From positions 102,593 through 166,592 of the forward strand of contig NZ_JAGSYG010000008.1 in the NCBI RefSeq assembly GCF_025685655.1: a DNA stretch of 64,000 nt, in the 5' to 3' direction. The position numbers and the translations under genes were made by a program. Of this stretch, positions 38,201-46,436 are shown piece after piece. How positions within the stretch are numbered: the first letter of the stretch is position 1; each line of letters starts with the position of its first letter. Below the pieces are notes generated by a model. It was not told where the DNA came from, did not search any database, and was given only the letters and a program-made list of their open reading frames with translations. Origin of the DNA: Acidicapsa ligni (lineage in GTDB: Bacteria > Acidobacteriota > Terriglobia > Terriglobales > Acidobacteriaceae).

Positions 38201-39569
38201 TACCTATCCTCCCACCTCTTCTTTGCAGGGAAGCTCGAATGGGGCAGTCGCCAATCTTTTTACCTTTACAATCCCCACTTCTGACCTGATGCCAGGTTCT
38301 AACCTGGTTAGCGTCAGCTATGGGGGTGACACTAACTATCAGTCCACGAGCGGCAGCTTCAGCGTGACCTCTACTGGCAATACGGGCAGCTTTACGCTGA
38401 GCGGCCCGAGTCAGCCATTGGTGGTCGAAGCATCCCAGCAGAGCTCAACCACTATATCTGTGGCATCTTTGAATGGTTTTACCGGACAGGTGGAGTTGAG
38501 TTGCGCGGTGAGCGCCGCTCCGTCAGGACACACGCCTATCTGTCAGGCAGCTACAGCCACTGTTTACGGCAGCTTCGGAGCAAGCTCGATTGTTTCAGTA
38601 GCCACGTATGCTGATACGCCGATAGGCAACTACACCATCACCGTCACCGGCGTCAGTGGTCAGCTTAGCCAATCCGTGCAGATTCCGCTGCGGGTGACCA
38701 AAGGCCCCGGGTTCACACTCTCCTTCGCGGATCGTTCGATTTCCCTTAGTTCACCGGGTAAGTCGGCGAGCGAGGCGCTCTCCATCACACCGATTGAGGG
38801 CTTCACCGGAACCGTAACGCTCAACTGCATCGTTGCGCCAACGCCAACCTCCGGCAAGGCCCCTACCTGCGCTCTCCCGGACAGCATCAACCTGGGCTCC
38901 AGTCCCACGTCTGTCACTCTACAGATAGCCAGTGACAGCACCACGCTTCCAGGCTCCTACACGGTCGCTGTCACAGCAGTCTCGGGCGGAGTGCAACAGA
39001 CGCTGGCTCTTCCGCTTGTTCTGCAGCAATTGGCCGTGACCCCAGGCTTCGACATGTCCGCGGCCAGCGGCACCGTATCGATTGCTCTCGCCGGGCAATC
39101 TGTAACCGACATGCTGTCGATTCGTCCCGCAGGCGGCTTTACGGGAGCTGTGCAGTTGAGCTGCGCGGTCTCCGGAGGCTCATCCTCTTCCGCAGCCCCC
39201 ACCTGCACCGTGCCTGCTACTGCTTCTGTGACCGGCACAGCAGTGGTGAACGCGATGCTCACTGTGAACACCGCTGCTCCTACAACCAACGTGGCAAACG
39301 ATACGCGCATGGCTGCTGGGAAAATCGGCGGGGTAGTGTTTGGCTGCCTGCTGATTTTCATCGCTCCAAAGCGAAGGAAATGGACTGCTCTGGGAGTGCT
39401 GCTTGTGGCGGCATGTGCCATGGCCGTAACAGCCTGCGGCGGCAATGGACATAGCAACCCTGGAACTGGTGGCTCCCCCGGAACTCCAACTGGCAGCTAC
39501 ATGGTTAAGGTCACAGCTTCCAGCGGCTCTATCAGCGCAACGACGCAGGTCAATGTCTCAGTTCAGTAA
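35208..39569 (+). CDS. Secreted sedolisin (S53, pro-kumamolisin) with bacterial Ig-like repeats and C-terminal membrane module
   Basis: 1453 residues. A signal peptide ends near TALAQS (about 30). The pro-kumamolisin activation domain spans about 60-230. The S53 catalytic domain spans about 240-720 with Glu331 and Asp335 (SEGLLDVEIAGG), oxyanion Asp417 (STGDSGSASC) and nucleophile Ser618 (GGTSAAAPAFAG), so the site is complete, with an enlarged loop before Ser. Ig-like repeats follow (GTYTVYAYYAGD and GTYTYKASYPGD type), then repeats with FTGQVELSCAVSAAPSG. The end has a hydrophobic helix, a PKRRK loop, a second helix to VTACGG and a beta tail ending NVSVQ. A GTG at 35217 has the better ribosome site (AAGGA) than the ATG at 35208. 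An acid protease role fits an acidophilic organism. Confidence 0.92.
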   Translation: MNNVKPIPFRALFLRLCLGTVFVATTALAQSNAPDSQTVRPPAAQQDRVRGPVKDEQRTVLTGQTRRMDHAAVDLGEVSPSLSTGRMVLWLRRSADQQAHLGQFFSQVQDPKSANYRHWLTPASYGAAYGVSDNDLAAVEQWLKASGLKVEKIAEGRNAILFSGTAGDLTHAFHTSIHRYTIGQQRHLANANDPEVPTALAPVIAGISPMNDFRAKPLHVLRSPARYDAASHRMQPALTGGSNGDYALYVTPADASIIYDTPNKNFNAAATQTLDGSGVTIGIVGYSALAMADVQNYRTAFLPASAASNLPTQILDGGIDPGVLDGDTASEGLLDVEIAGGLAPGATIDYYYADSTDLSDGLVLAGLRALEDNKVNILSASYGECESDLGLGGNLEWSELWQQAAAQGISVTVSTGDSGSASCDTSVAPLLASHGLSVSGLSSTPYNIAVGGTDYYSLVNNFSNYVNTASSGNYPYYATALGYIPENPWNDSSSVVGNSFTLNMPTYDGVGDTNIIAAGGGLSSQAVCLGYLTSDGSCSQTLSGYTQPPYQTGFQQVNLVRSVPDVSLLAANGFYGAAWVFCSDSTIDEQGGVYTDCQSDASGHLLNDTPIGLIGGTSAAAPAFAGMLAMISQSQGGARLGQADTVLYNLAQDYNPSTSSPGKYQRAFHDVVMGNNSVYCASGSLNCGTNNFLEGYNATPSYDMASGLGSIDLSQLVNLWTATNFTSTTNTLTAGISSDPLSSAPISVVHGTPINFSTLVTPATATGQFSIVSTNSMNAASYSDFGALDGTGTGNLTTNDLPGGTYTVYAYYAGDTSHTGSQSSSGINVTISAESSTTTLSFGTNDPITYAIKEGVSSVAYGMGTYANAQPFGNSSTVDYTGTLLPDGIATGSVNFTSSNGVTQSAAINSLGFAQLSISSLAPGTYTYKASYPGDSSFATSASTSQTLTVTKGTTSFQLQPSATAVSPVGQVTVTAILQTDSIALYPTGSVSAQANGHTYPPTSSLQGSSNGAVANLFTFTIPTSDLMPGSNLVSVSYGGDTNYQSTSGSFSVTSTGNTGSFTLSGPSQPLVVEASQQSSTTISVASLNGFTGQVELSCAVSAAPSGHTPICQAATATVYGSFGASSIVSVATYADTPIGNYTITVTGVSGQLSQSVQIPLRVTKGPGFTLSFADRSISLSSPGKSASEALSITPIEGFTGTVTLNCIVAPTPTSGKAPTCALPDSINLGSSPTSVTLQIASDSTTLPGSYTVAVTAVSGGVQQTLALPLVLQQLAVTPGFDMSAASGTVSIALAGQSVTDMLSIRPAGGFTGAVQLSCAVSGGSSSSAAPTCTVPATASVTGTAVVNAMLTVNTAAPTTNVANDTRMAAGKIGGVVFGCLLIFIAPKRRKWTALGVLLVAACAMAVTACGGNGHSNPGTGGSPGTPTGSYMVKVTASSGSISATTQVNVSVQ

Positions 39570-39576
39570 AGATGCA

Positions 39577-39598
39577 GCGGCAGGTATGCAACTGCCGC
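39577..39598 (+). terminator. Short hairpin after the sedolisin gene
   Basis: GCGGCAG (39577-39583) pairs with CTGCCGC (39592-39598) over an 8-nt loop, eight bases after the stop. No strong U-tract. Confidence 0.4.
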
Positions 39599-39694
39599 GT
39601 GTGGATGCTCTTGCACTGTATGGAAGACAAAGGCGCAATGCTTTCTACGATCACGGCCGAAAAATCGACTTTATTTGGGAAAGGTTCAAGCGAG

Positions 39695-42016
39695 ATGAAA
39701 AGTAGGTTAGGTCTCTCCATCTTGTTGCTCATGGCATGGATACCAGTGATCGGTTGCGGCGGGTCGGGCAAATCCACTCTGCCCGCGCCCACCACCTATA
39801 CCATCAAAGGTACAGTTGCAGGGGCCACTGGCGCAGGCCTGGTCCTGCAGAATAACGGTGGCAACGATTTAACGGTGAGTGCCAATGCCACCAGTTTCAG
39901 CTTCACCACTCCTGTCTCCGGCGGCGGTGTCTACAGCGTCACGGTGCTTTCGCAGCCTGCAGGCGCAAACTGCACAGTGAGCAAGGGCGATGGCCAGGCT
40001 ATGGCCAACGTAACCAACGTCAGCGTCACGTGCTCACCGCAGTTCACCATTGGCGGCATCGTCAAGAGGCTCACAGGGCCTGGCCTGATTCTGCAGAATA
40101 ATGGCGGAGACAATCTGGCTGTGAGCGCGAATGAGACCAGCTTTACCTTTGCCACTCCAGTTGCGGGCGGCAGCGCGTACAGTATCTCAATACTCATGCA
40201 ACCAGTCGGTGAAAACTGCGTGGTGGCCAATGGAGCTGGGACAGCCAGCGCCAATGTGACGAATGCAACTGTTGTATGCACCCAGCTCTATGCCGTCGGT
40301 GGCACCATCAATGGCCTTCACGGCACAGGCCTGGTTCTGGAGGACAATGGCGGCAATAACCTGACCGTCGCAGCAGAAGCCACCAGCTTTAACTTCACCA
40401 CGCCCCTGCCTGGCGGCAGCGCATACAGCGTTACCGTGCTCTCGCAGCCAGCCAGCGAGAGCTGCATCGTCTCCAACGGCAGCGGCACCGTCTCCACAGA
40501 TATCGCCAACGTGAACATCGTCTGTGTCGGCGAGTGGTCGTGGATGAACGGCAGCAGTTCCGTCGGCTTGAACGGTGGAGTCTCAGGCGTATACGGCACC
40601 CTAGGAGCTTCCGCTCCGGCCAATCTTCCAGGAGGACGCGAACAATCCGGTACCTGGAAAGATGCCTCCGGAAACATCTGGCTCATGGGCGGATACGGGG
40701 AAGACACAACTGGCACAACGGGTCTGCTAAACGACCTCTGGAAGTTCGATCCCTCGAAGAGCGCCAGCGGCGAGTGGACCTGGGTCAGCGGCAACAGTGT
40801 CGCGCCACTCGGTATCCCCGAGGTAGCTCCAAACGGCGAACCTGGTGTCTACGGTACGCTCGGGAAGCCTGCGCCTGGCAACGCGCCCGGCGGCAGAGAG
40901 CAGATGGTGACATGGATTGACTCGGCAGGAAACCTCTGGCTCTTTGGCGGCATCGGCATCGACTCCGCTGGTCTGTATGGATACCTTAACGATCTCTGGG
41001 AGTTCAATCCCAATCTAGGCTCCAATGGCGAATGGGCCTGGATGGGCGGCAGCACCACCGTTCCCGAGCAGGAAGGTAACTCCGGTGTCTACGGCACGCT
41101 CGGCACACCATCGGCCAATAACATTCCCGGCGGCCGTTATGGCGGATACGCCTGGACCGATCCGTCTGGAAACTTCTGGCTTTTCGGTGGCAATGGCTTT
41201 GACTCGGTCGGAACCAATGCTTATCTAAACGATCTGTGGAAGTACACCCCCGGTGCGAACGGAGCCGCGGGCAAGTGGACATGGATAGGGGGCCTCGCTG
41301 TCGCTCCTATTAGCCCCTCTCCCTTCAGTCAAAGTGCAGCGCCCGGAGTCTACGGCACGCTCGGAAGCCAGGACACCGCCAACATTCCCGGAGGAAGATC
41401 TGCCGGCGTTACCTGGACCGATGCGTCAGGCAATCTCTGGCTTCTCGGCGGCCTCGGCGCAGACTCGGTCGATACCACTGGCTATCTGAACGACCTGTGG
41501 AAGTACACGCCAGGGGCCGAAGGAACTGCCGGCGAATGGACGTGGATGAGTGGCAGTAACACTATCGGGATAAATGGCGGCCAGCCCGGCGTCTATGGCG
41601 TTCTTGGTGTCGCTGATGCTGCTAACACCCCCGGAGCGCGCTTTAGTTCCGCAACCTGGATTGATGTCTCTGGTAGTTTCTGGCTGTTCGGTGGCCAGGG
41701 CTATGACTGGACCGGGGCATCGGGCTTCCTCAACGACCTCTGGGAGTACACACCAAGCGCGAAGAACGGCGGTCGCTGGACCTGGATGGGTGGCAGCAAT
41801 GTCATTCCTCCCAATCCAGCCCAGGGCGTTGAGAGTGGTGAGCCGGGAGTCTACGGCACACTCGGTACGCCTGCCGCAACCAACACTCCGGGCGCTCGCA
41901 TCGGCGCAATGCCATGGGTCGATTCCTCCGGCAATCTCTGGCTGTTCGGTGGCCAGGGCTACGACGGAGCTGGCTCCCAAGGCTACCTCAACGACTCCTG
42001 GATGTACCAACCGTAG
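39695..42016 (+). CDS. Kelch-like repeat lipoprotein
   Basis: 773 residues from the ATG at 39695, chosen because a lipoprotein signal follows at once (LSILLLMAWIPVIGCGG, lipidated Cys21). Three N-terminal ~75-residue repeats share GxGLVLQNNGGxxLxV and YSVTVLSQP with a conserved Cys near each end. They are followed by six ~70-90-residue Kelch-like blades with the pattern PGGRxxxxxWxDxSGNxWLFGGxGxD...GYLNDLWxYxP and a WTWMGGS cap. This predicts a beta-propeller on the outer membrane or cell surface. No catalytic residues of galactose oxidase are obvious, so a binding role is likelier. The gene follows the sedolisin gene at 126 bp. Confidence 0.85.
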   Translation: MKSRLGLSILLLMAWIPVIGCGGSGKSTLPAPTTYTIKGTVAGATGAGLVLQNNGGNDLTVSANATSFSFTTPVSGGGVYSVTVLSQPAGANCTVSKGDGQAMANVTNVSVTCSPQFTIGGIVKRLTGPGLILQNNGGDNLAVSANETSFTFATPVAGGSAYSISILMQPVGENCVVANGAGTASANVTNATVVCTQLYAVGGTINGLHGTGLVLEDNGGNNLTVAAEATSFNFTTPLPGGSAYSVTVLSQPASESCIVSNGSGTVSTDIANVNIVCVGEWSWMNGSSSVGLNGGVSGVYGTLGASAPANLPGGREQSGTWKDASGNIWLMGGYGEDTTGTTGLLNDLWKFDPSKSASGEWTWVSGNSVAPLGIPEVAPNGEPGVYGTLGKPAPGNAPGGREQMVTWIDSAGNLWLFGGIGIDSAGLYGYLNDLWEFNPNLGSNGEWAWMGGSTTVPEQEGNSGVYGTLGTPSANNIPGGRYGGYAWTDPSGNFWLFGGNGFDSVGTNAYLNDLWKYTPGANGAAGKWTWIGGLAVAPISPSPFSQSAAPGVYGTLGSQDTANIPGGRSAGVTWTDASGNLWLLGGLGADSVDTTGYLNDLWKYTPGAEGTAGEWTWMSGSNTIGINGGQPGVYGVLGVADAANTPGARFSSATWIDVSGSFWLFGGQGYDWTGASGFLNDLWEYTPSAKNGGRWTWMGGSNVIPPNPAQGVESGEPGVYGTLGTPAATNTPGARIGAMPWVDSSGNLWLFGGQGYDGAGSQGYLNDSWMYQP

Positions 42017-42050
42017 ATATACCAACAGTAAGGGTGCAGGCATGAACGAG

Positions 42051-42091
42051 GCGACAGTTGTAACGCAGAACTTTCGCGTTGCAACTGTCGC
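42051..42091 (+). terminator. Terminator hairpin after the Kelch-like gene
   Basis: A 16-bp stem (42051-42066 with 42076-42091) with one G-U pair and a 9-nt loop, 34 bases after the stop. Confidence 0.6.
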
Positions 42092-42569
42092 TTCAGCTTT
42101 CTGTCAGCTATTTTTTATCGATAGAAGCTCTATTCAATCCGCGACTATCATGAGCTGATCGCGCGTCAAAAGCGTATGCGGCATCGGGTGCCCATATCCA
42201 GGTTCTCGTCTCATCGTGAGAGGACTAGCACAAGCGGAAATTCTCAATTTCAAAGTAGCTTAGTTTTTTGTGTCAATGGCGTAGAAGGTTTGGCTCGAAT
42301 CAGCGAACGGACGGTATTCCGATGGATAGCGGCAAAATCCACCGACAACCGCCGGTATCAATCAAACACGCCGGGCCTCATCGCATTAGCCTGATCAAAC
42401 GATTACCTTTAAATCATGCAATAAGAATGTAGAGATTTTTGTGAGCGCACTCATTAAAAACAGTGGGTAATTGTGGGCAATACCTGCAACAGTCGAAGAG
42501 CGGGGAAATGCTGTAACGGTCATAATATGGACAACACATCACAATCATGAGTAATATTGAGCGGAGCAA

Positions 42570-42620
42570 AACTCCAGGTGCTAACCGACGGGTTGCAGGT
42601 TCGAGCCCTACATTAGGAGA
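42570..42620 (+). other. tRNA-like 3' remnant (T-arm region)
   Basis: CTAACCGACGGGTTGCAGGTTCGAGCCCTAC-like sequence across 42581-42611 matches the anticodon-stem end, variable loop and T arm (GCAGG TTCGAGC CCTAC, one mismatch) of bacterial tRNAs. No acceptor stem or CCA follows and no 5' half precedes, so it is not a working gene. It lies in a 1055-bp gene-free stretch (42017-43071) beside several pseudogenes. It may be the scar of an element that used a tRNA end as its attachment site. Confidence 0.4.
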
Positions 42621-42843
42621 CAGAATTATTTCCCCTCCGGCGTCTCTGCAAGTCTTCTAAAAACTCACCGCATCTTAAAGAACAACGGATTAAGTGCGGC
42701 GCAAGACGTAATCGCGTCTCCTGACGTCTCACTCAGTCTGCCTAAAGCTGCGTTTATTGTAGGTATTTTTCACGTGTGCTCGCCTCACTACCGACATGGA
42801 GGCTAGAGCAACCCGAGTTCTCCTTGGGGTCTTTCGCCGCATA

Positions 42844-42882
42844 GTCCATTCATAGCGGCAACGATGCCGCAACTGAATGGAC
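42844..42882. repeat. Two-part hairpin in gene-free DNA
   Basis: GTCCATTCA (42844-42852) pairs with TGAATGGAC (42874-42882). Inside it GCGGCA and TGCCGC pair around an ACGA tetraloop. It is not next to a gene end, so it could be a terminator of lost DNA or part of a palindromic repeat family. Confidence 0.5.
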
Positions 42883-43071
42883 GCGATAGCGCTAACCTTA
42901 TAGCCTGGATGTGTGTCCATGATCAGGCACTTGACGGCGGACATCGATTTGTCGAGCAGGTACGCTAAAATCACAGAAGTAACGGAAGAGTTCTCAGCAT
43001 TATATTGATTCAGTATTTGGCCAGTATCGTGGGGTTCGACAGCAAGGCGTAGCAAAGAGGGGAAAATAAAA

Positions 43072-43383
43072 ATGGACAATCAGAAGGTTTATCTCCTGGC
43101 AGAGTTGGCGATTCTGCCCAGCTTTTTAGACGAGGTCAAGGCAATATTCAGAGAAGCCATCGGCCCGGCGCTTCAGGAGCCTGGTTGCGAAGCTCTGTTC
43201 GAGACCTCGCGCGACGGTGATCCATATAAGTTTGTTTTCTTCGAGGTGTTTTCTTCTCCGGAAGCACATCGGATTCACCTTGAGCAGGACTATACGAAAC
43301 GCATGTTTTCTGCTCTTGAGGGCAAGTTAGCCAGTGCACCCGTTATGACGAAATTGAATCCATTGTGGCCTGATCTCTTTTGA
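43072..43383 (+). CDS. Antibiotic biosynthesis monooxygenase-like (YgiN-type) protein
   Basis: A 103-residue ferredoxin-like ABM-domain protein: VYLLAELAILPSFLDEVKAIFRE (strand-helix), PGCEALFETSRDGDPYKFVFFEVFSS and AHRIHLEQDYTKRMF, the usual His-containing helix. Relatives are quinol monooxygenases or haem-free oxygenases. GGGGAAAATAAAA precedes the ATG, a weak ribosome site. The SDR/NmrA pseudogene on the opposite strand ends just downstream. Such ABM and QorB-like genes are often paired, so this may be the survivor of a quinone-related pair. Confidence 0.82.
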   Translation: MDNQKVYLLAELAILPSFLDEVKAIFREAIGPALQEPGCEALFETSRDGDPYKFVFFEVFSSPEAHRIHLEQDYTKRMFSALEGKLASAPVMTKLNPLWPDLF

Positions 43384-43384
43384 G

Positions 43385-43850
43385 CGATCGCTGACACGCC
43401 CTAGCCAGTTGACGATTTTGCCGTGCTTCTCGCGATCTCTTCGTGTGTGACCGAGCCAGACCGGTGACATCGTAAATTGCCTTACCCTGGTGTTGAGCAG
43501 CATTCCTGCGGCCGTTCTCGCGTAGTCTTCGCGAGACACATACGACCGGCCCTGCGACTGCGCGCGGAAACCTGTTTGCCGGTCTTGAAAGCAAACTGCG
43601 CAAACCTGAGGATGACTTCCGCGTAGAGGTTGTTCCGCAGGATCGTCCAGTCGAGTCCGCTCTCAAAGATTGCGGCTTCGGTCCAGAAATGATCATCCGT
43701 GATCGAGTTTCCAACGGTTGGGTGGGCATCGGGGATCATGTATAGAGGATGTGCTCCACGCCAGCGCTCGTTGCAGCGTGTATGGCAGCCCGGTGTTGCT
43801 TCACATGCACATCCGGCGCGTGAAGTGAGTCAGTGCTGATGAGGACTCCG
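43385..43850 (-). pseudogene. NmrA/QorB-like NAD(P)-binding oxidoreductase remnant
   Basis: Pieces of one SDR-type protein in several minus-strand frames. VLISTDSLHAPDVHVKQHRA and AATSAGVEHILYT (43850-43739) continue in another frame as MIPDAHPTVGNSITDDHFWT and ESGLDWTILRNNLYAEVIL, then VVCVSR, REDYARTAAGMLLNT and QGKAIYDVTG in further frames. These correspond to the central and late parts of QorB-like quinone reductases. The N-terminal Rossmann glycine motif and the true C-terminus are missing. At least four frame breaks rule out simple sequencing error. Confidence 0.7.
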
Positions 43851-43884
43851 CCTCGTCTTCTCATGAAGAGACAGCGCAGACAGG

Positions 43885-44756
43885 CGAAAACTGGGGCGAA
43901 CTGAATGCAATGAAAAGTGGGCTTCATCCAAGGCCTTTTGCCTGGGCTCCGTTGGGCAAGTCGGATTTCCCCGAATACACGGAGGAACTGATTCGTGTGC
44001 AATGGAGACGAAATGACTTCGATTGAGCTCCACATCGTCCGGCCTCATGGCATCGCGAAGCCGCCAGTCATTCTTTATCTTTATAGCTTCCTCGCCGACA
44101 GCGACCGCTTCGCTCAAAAGGCGTGGTGCCAATTCGTCACAAGAAATGGGTTTGCAGCTGTAGGCTTAGTCGGCGCTCTAACCCGGCCAGAGGTATCCCA
44201 CGAGGCCTATGCGAGAGTGGTTTGTCAGCGAATTGCAGGAGTCTCTCGGAACATCGACGCACGATGTACAGATGATCATCGATTATCTTGCCAGCCACGG
44301 AGATGTCGACACCACGAAGGTTGGAGTGCTGGGCGAGGGGTCCGGAGGAGTAATCGCGATTCTTGCCGCAGATGCCGATTCGAGAATCGCGTTCGTTGAT
44401 GCCATCAACCCCTCGGGAGATTGCCCGGATTGGCTCAAAGAGTCCGGTGTGGTGCCTGAAAAAGAGCGGGCGGAGTATCTCAAGCCTGAGTTCCTTCAGA
44501 GGGTGCCCATGCTGGATCTGGTGAAATATCTTCCGCACTTCAGTTCGGGCAGAATCCGCATCGAACAGGTGGCGGGTGAGCCGATAACGCCCAAGGATGT
44601 GCAGGCAAAGATCGCGGCAAGCGCTCCCTCCCTGAGCTTAGTAGTGCAATATGAGGACATGCGAACGCAGGTTCAGGCGTGGACGGCGCAGGAGTGGTGG
44701 CTCAAAAGCAACTGCAGTCTTCTTTCGCTCCTGCGGGTATGAACGCAAGTCAATGC
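43885..44756 (+). pseudogene. Alpha/beta-hydrolase remnant (copy 1), three frame breaks
   Basis: The pieces read FAWAPLGKSDFPEYTEELIRV, then (after an extra T near 44014) IELHIVRPHGIAKPPVILYL and RNGFAAVGLVGAL. After an extra C at 44182-44184 comes MREWFVSELQESLGTSTHDV and IDYLASHGDVDTTKVGVLGEGSGG, with the nucleophile elbow GEGSGG intact. The C-terminal region (AEYLKPEFLQRVPMLDL, EQVAGEPITPKDVQ, VVQYEDMRTQVQAWTAQEWW) loses frame at about 44703, where AAAA stands against AAAAA in the second copy at 62198. The tail fuses into a permease fragment. It is not expected to make a working enzyme. Confidence 0.75.
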
Positions 44757-44760
44757 CAAG
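44449..44760 (+). repeat. Direct repeat copy A (hydrolase 3' end)
   Basis: This ~310-bp stretch matches 62198-62511 on the same strand. By eye about 8 substitutions occur in the first ~270 bp, plus one A indel. Similarity drops in the last 40 bp. The copies are 17.7 kb apart and bracket the antiporter, encapsulin and giant-protein genes. Confidence 0.85.
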
Positions 44761-45870
44761 CGCACGCTTACGATCATTATCGGGCTGCTTATGACTTTTC
44801 TCGGAGGCATCGCGCTCCCCTGTCGGGCCTATAACATTGGGGCTACCGATCCTACTGGAGCTGGATACCAAAGTATTCTTTCCCAGCTTATCTCCGCTGT
44901 CATGGGTCGTGGATGGTTTTGCGATGTCGCCATCGCCTCTATCCTGTCAGTGCTTGCACTTTCAGCTAACACTTCGTTTGCAGATTTCCCTCGTCTTACT
45001 CGGGCCATAGCCGAGAGCGATCACTTATCCCACATCTTCAAGATCCGTGGTCGCAGGTTTCTCTACTCTCATGGCATTTACGCGCTTGTCGGCTTTACTG
45101 CAATCCTGCTGGTTGGTTTTGGTGGGGTCACGGATCGCCCTATCCCGCTCTTCGCGATCGGAGCATTCCTGTCCTTTACGCTCTCGCAGGCTGGAATGGT
45201 TATTCATTGGAAGCGGTCCAATGAGTCCGGGCGTTTGCATCGCATGATCATCAACGGCTTCGGCGCATTTGCAACAGGCGTTACGCTGATTGTCGTTCTG
45301 GTTGCGAAGTTTAGTGATGGCGCGTGGATCACCGTCATTCTGGTTCCACTTCTCATTCTGCTTATGTCGGCGGTAAAGCGTCACTATAAGGGAGTCGCTC
45401 GTACGATCTCCGTTGCCACTCCGATCAACGTTGCCAATCTTGAAGAGCCGTTGGTCATTGTGCCACTCGACCGTTGGACCCGCATCACGGAAAAGGGTCT
45501 TCGCTTTGCGTTGAAGATCAGCACTCACATAGAGGCGGTTCACGGCGATGCTGAGGAATGCTCGGCAGAAGTTCGAGCCATGTTTCAGCAGAATGTTGTT
45601 GTTCCGGTTCATGCAGCCGGCCTTGTTCCGCCGGAGCTTGTTCTGCTACAGTCTCCATACCGATTCGTTCTAATGCCGTTGGTGGAGCACATCCTCGAAG
45701 CGGAACGCACGCACCCGAACCGCCAAATCGCCGTGCTAATTCCAGAGCTCGTTGTGCGGCGCTGGTGGCAGACGCCGCTGCACAACCAACGGGCTCAACT
45801 CTTCAAGCTCTTGTTGCTTCTACGTGGCAACCAGCGCATCATTGTCATCAATATTCCCTGGTATCTGTAA
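44743..45870 (+). pseudogene. APC-superfamily amino acid permease, N-terminal half missing
   Basis: About 375 codons that start inside a permease: VNAKRTLTIIIGLLMTFL, ATDPTGAGYQSILSQLISAV, ILSVLALSANTSFADFPRL, FAIGAFLSFTLSQAGMVIHW and SDGAWITVILVPLLILLM, followed by a soluble C-terminal domain ending IIVINIPWYL. Full-length relatives have roughly 600-650 residues with 12 transmembrane helices. The first ~280 residues are absent, and homology begins immediately after the hydrolase remnant. The first usable ATG is at 44791. It may still be translated, but a functional transporter is unlikely. Confidence 0.8.
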
Positions 45871-45906
45871 CGCCCGTCGTTCACGCAATATCTTCTCAGG
45901 AACCTC

Positions 45907-46242
45907 ATGAGCCGTACCGTTGCCATTTCGATTCTCATCCTCGCTGCGGCCCTGGAGGCGACTGGCGATGCCATTATCCGTATGGGTCTTCATACGCATT
46001 CCATATCTCATCGAATCGTACTATTCCTGCTTGCGGCCTTGATTTTGTTTGCGTATGGCTGGAGTGTGAATGTACCACCCTGGGACTTTGGAAAGCTCTT
46101 AGGCTTGTATGTAGTGTTTTTCTTCCTCTTCGCGCAACTGCTCTCCTGGATCCTGTTCAAGCAGGTTCCATCTCTCTCGGTCATTGTCGGCGGTGTCCTG
46201 ATCCTGGCTGGTGGAGTGGTCATCTCGCTTGGCAAAGTCTAG
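45907..46242 (+). CDS. Small four-helix membrane protein, SMR/DMT-like
   Basis: 111 residues with four hydrophobic helices: VAISILILAAALEATGDAIIRMG, IVLFLLAALILFAYGWSV, LGLYVVFFFLFAQLLSWILF and LSVIVGGVLILAGGVVISLG. The Glu in the first helix (ALEATGD) and the GGVLILAGG end are like small multidrug resistance or EamA-half proteins. AGGAACCTC precedes the ATG. It lies 36 bp after the truncated permease. Substrate unknown. Confidence 0.75.
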   Translation: MSRTVAISILILAAALEATGDAIIRMGLHTHSISHRIVLFLLAALILFAYGWSVNVPPWDFGKLLGLYVVFFFLFAQLLSWILFKQVPSLSVIVGGVLILAGGVVISLGKV

Positions 46243-46436
46243 CGGGAGTTCGGTGAGCCGCTGACAACCGTGCGGTACTACTGATTCGATGGCTATCAAC
46301 TCTTGGACGGCTGTTGCCAAACCGCAGATGGCAGAGATAGTGGTTTATCTTATAAGCCGTGAAACCTGTGTTCTTGCCTTCTGTTTTATTGAGAACAATC
46401 AGTCAAACGAGAATAGTCAAACGAGAAATTACCGGG

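Noticed and set aside
42729..43079. 116-codon minus-strand ORF overlapping the ABM start
   Set aside because: It crosses a hairpin and the ABM start region and reads as low-quality basic sequence; no supporting motif.
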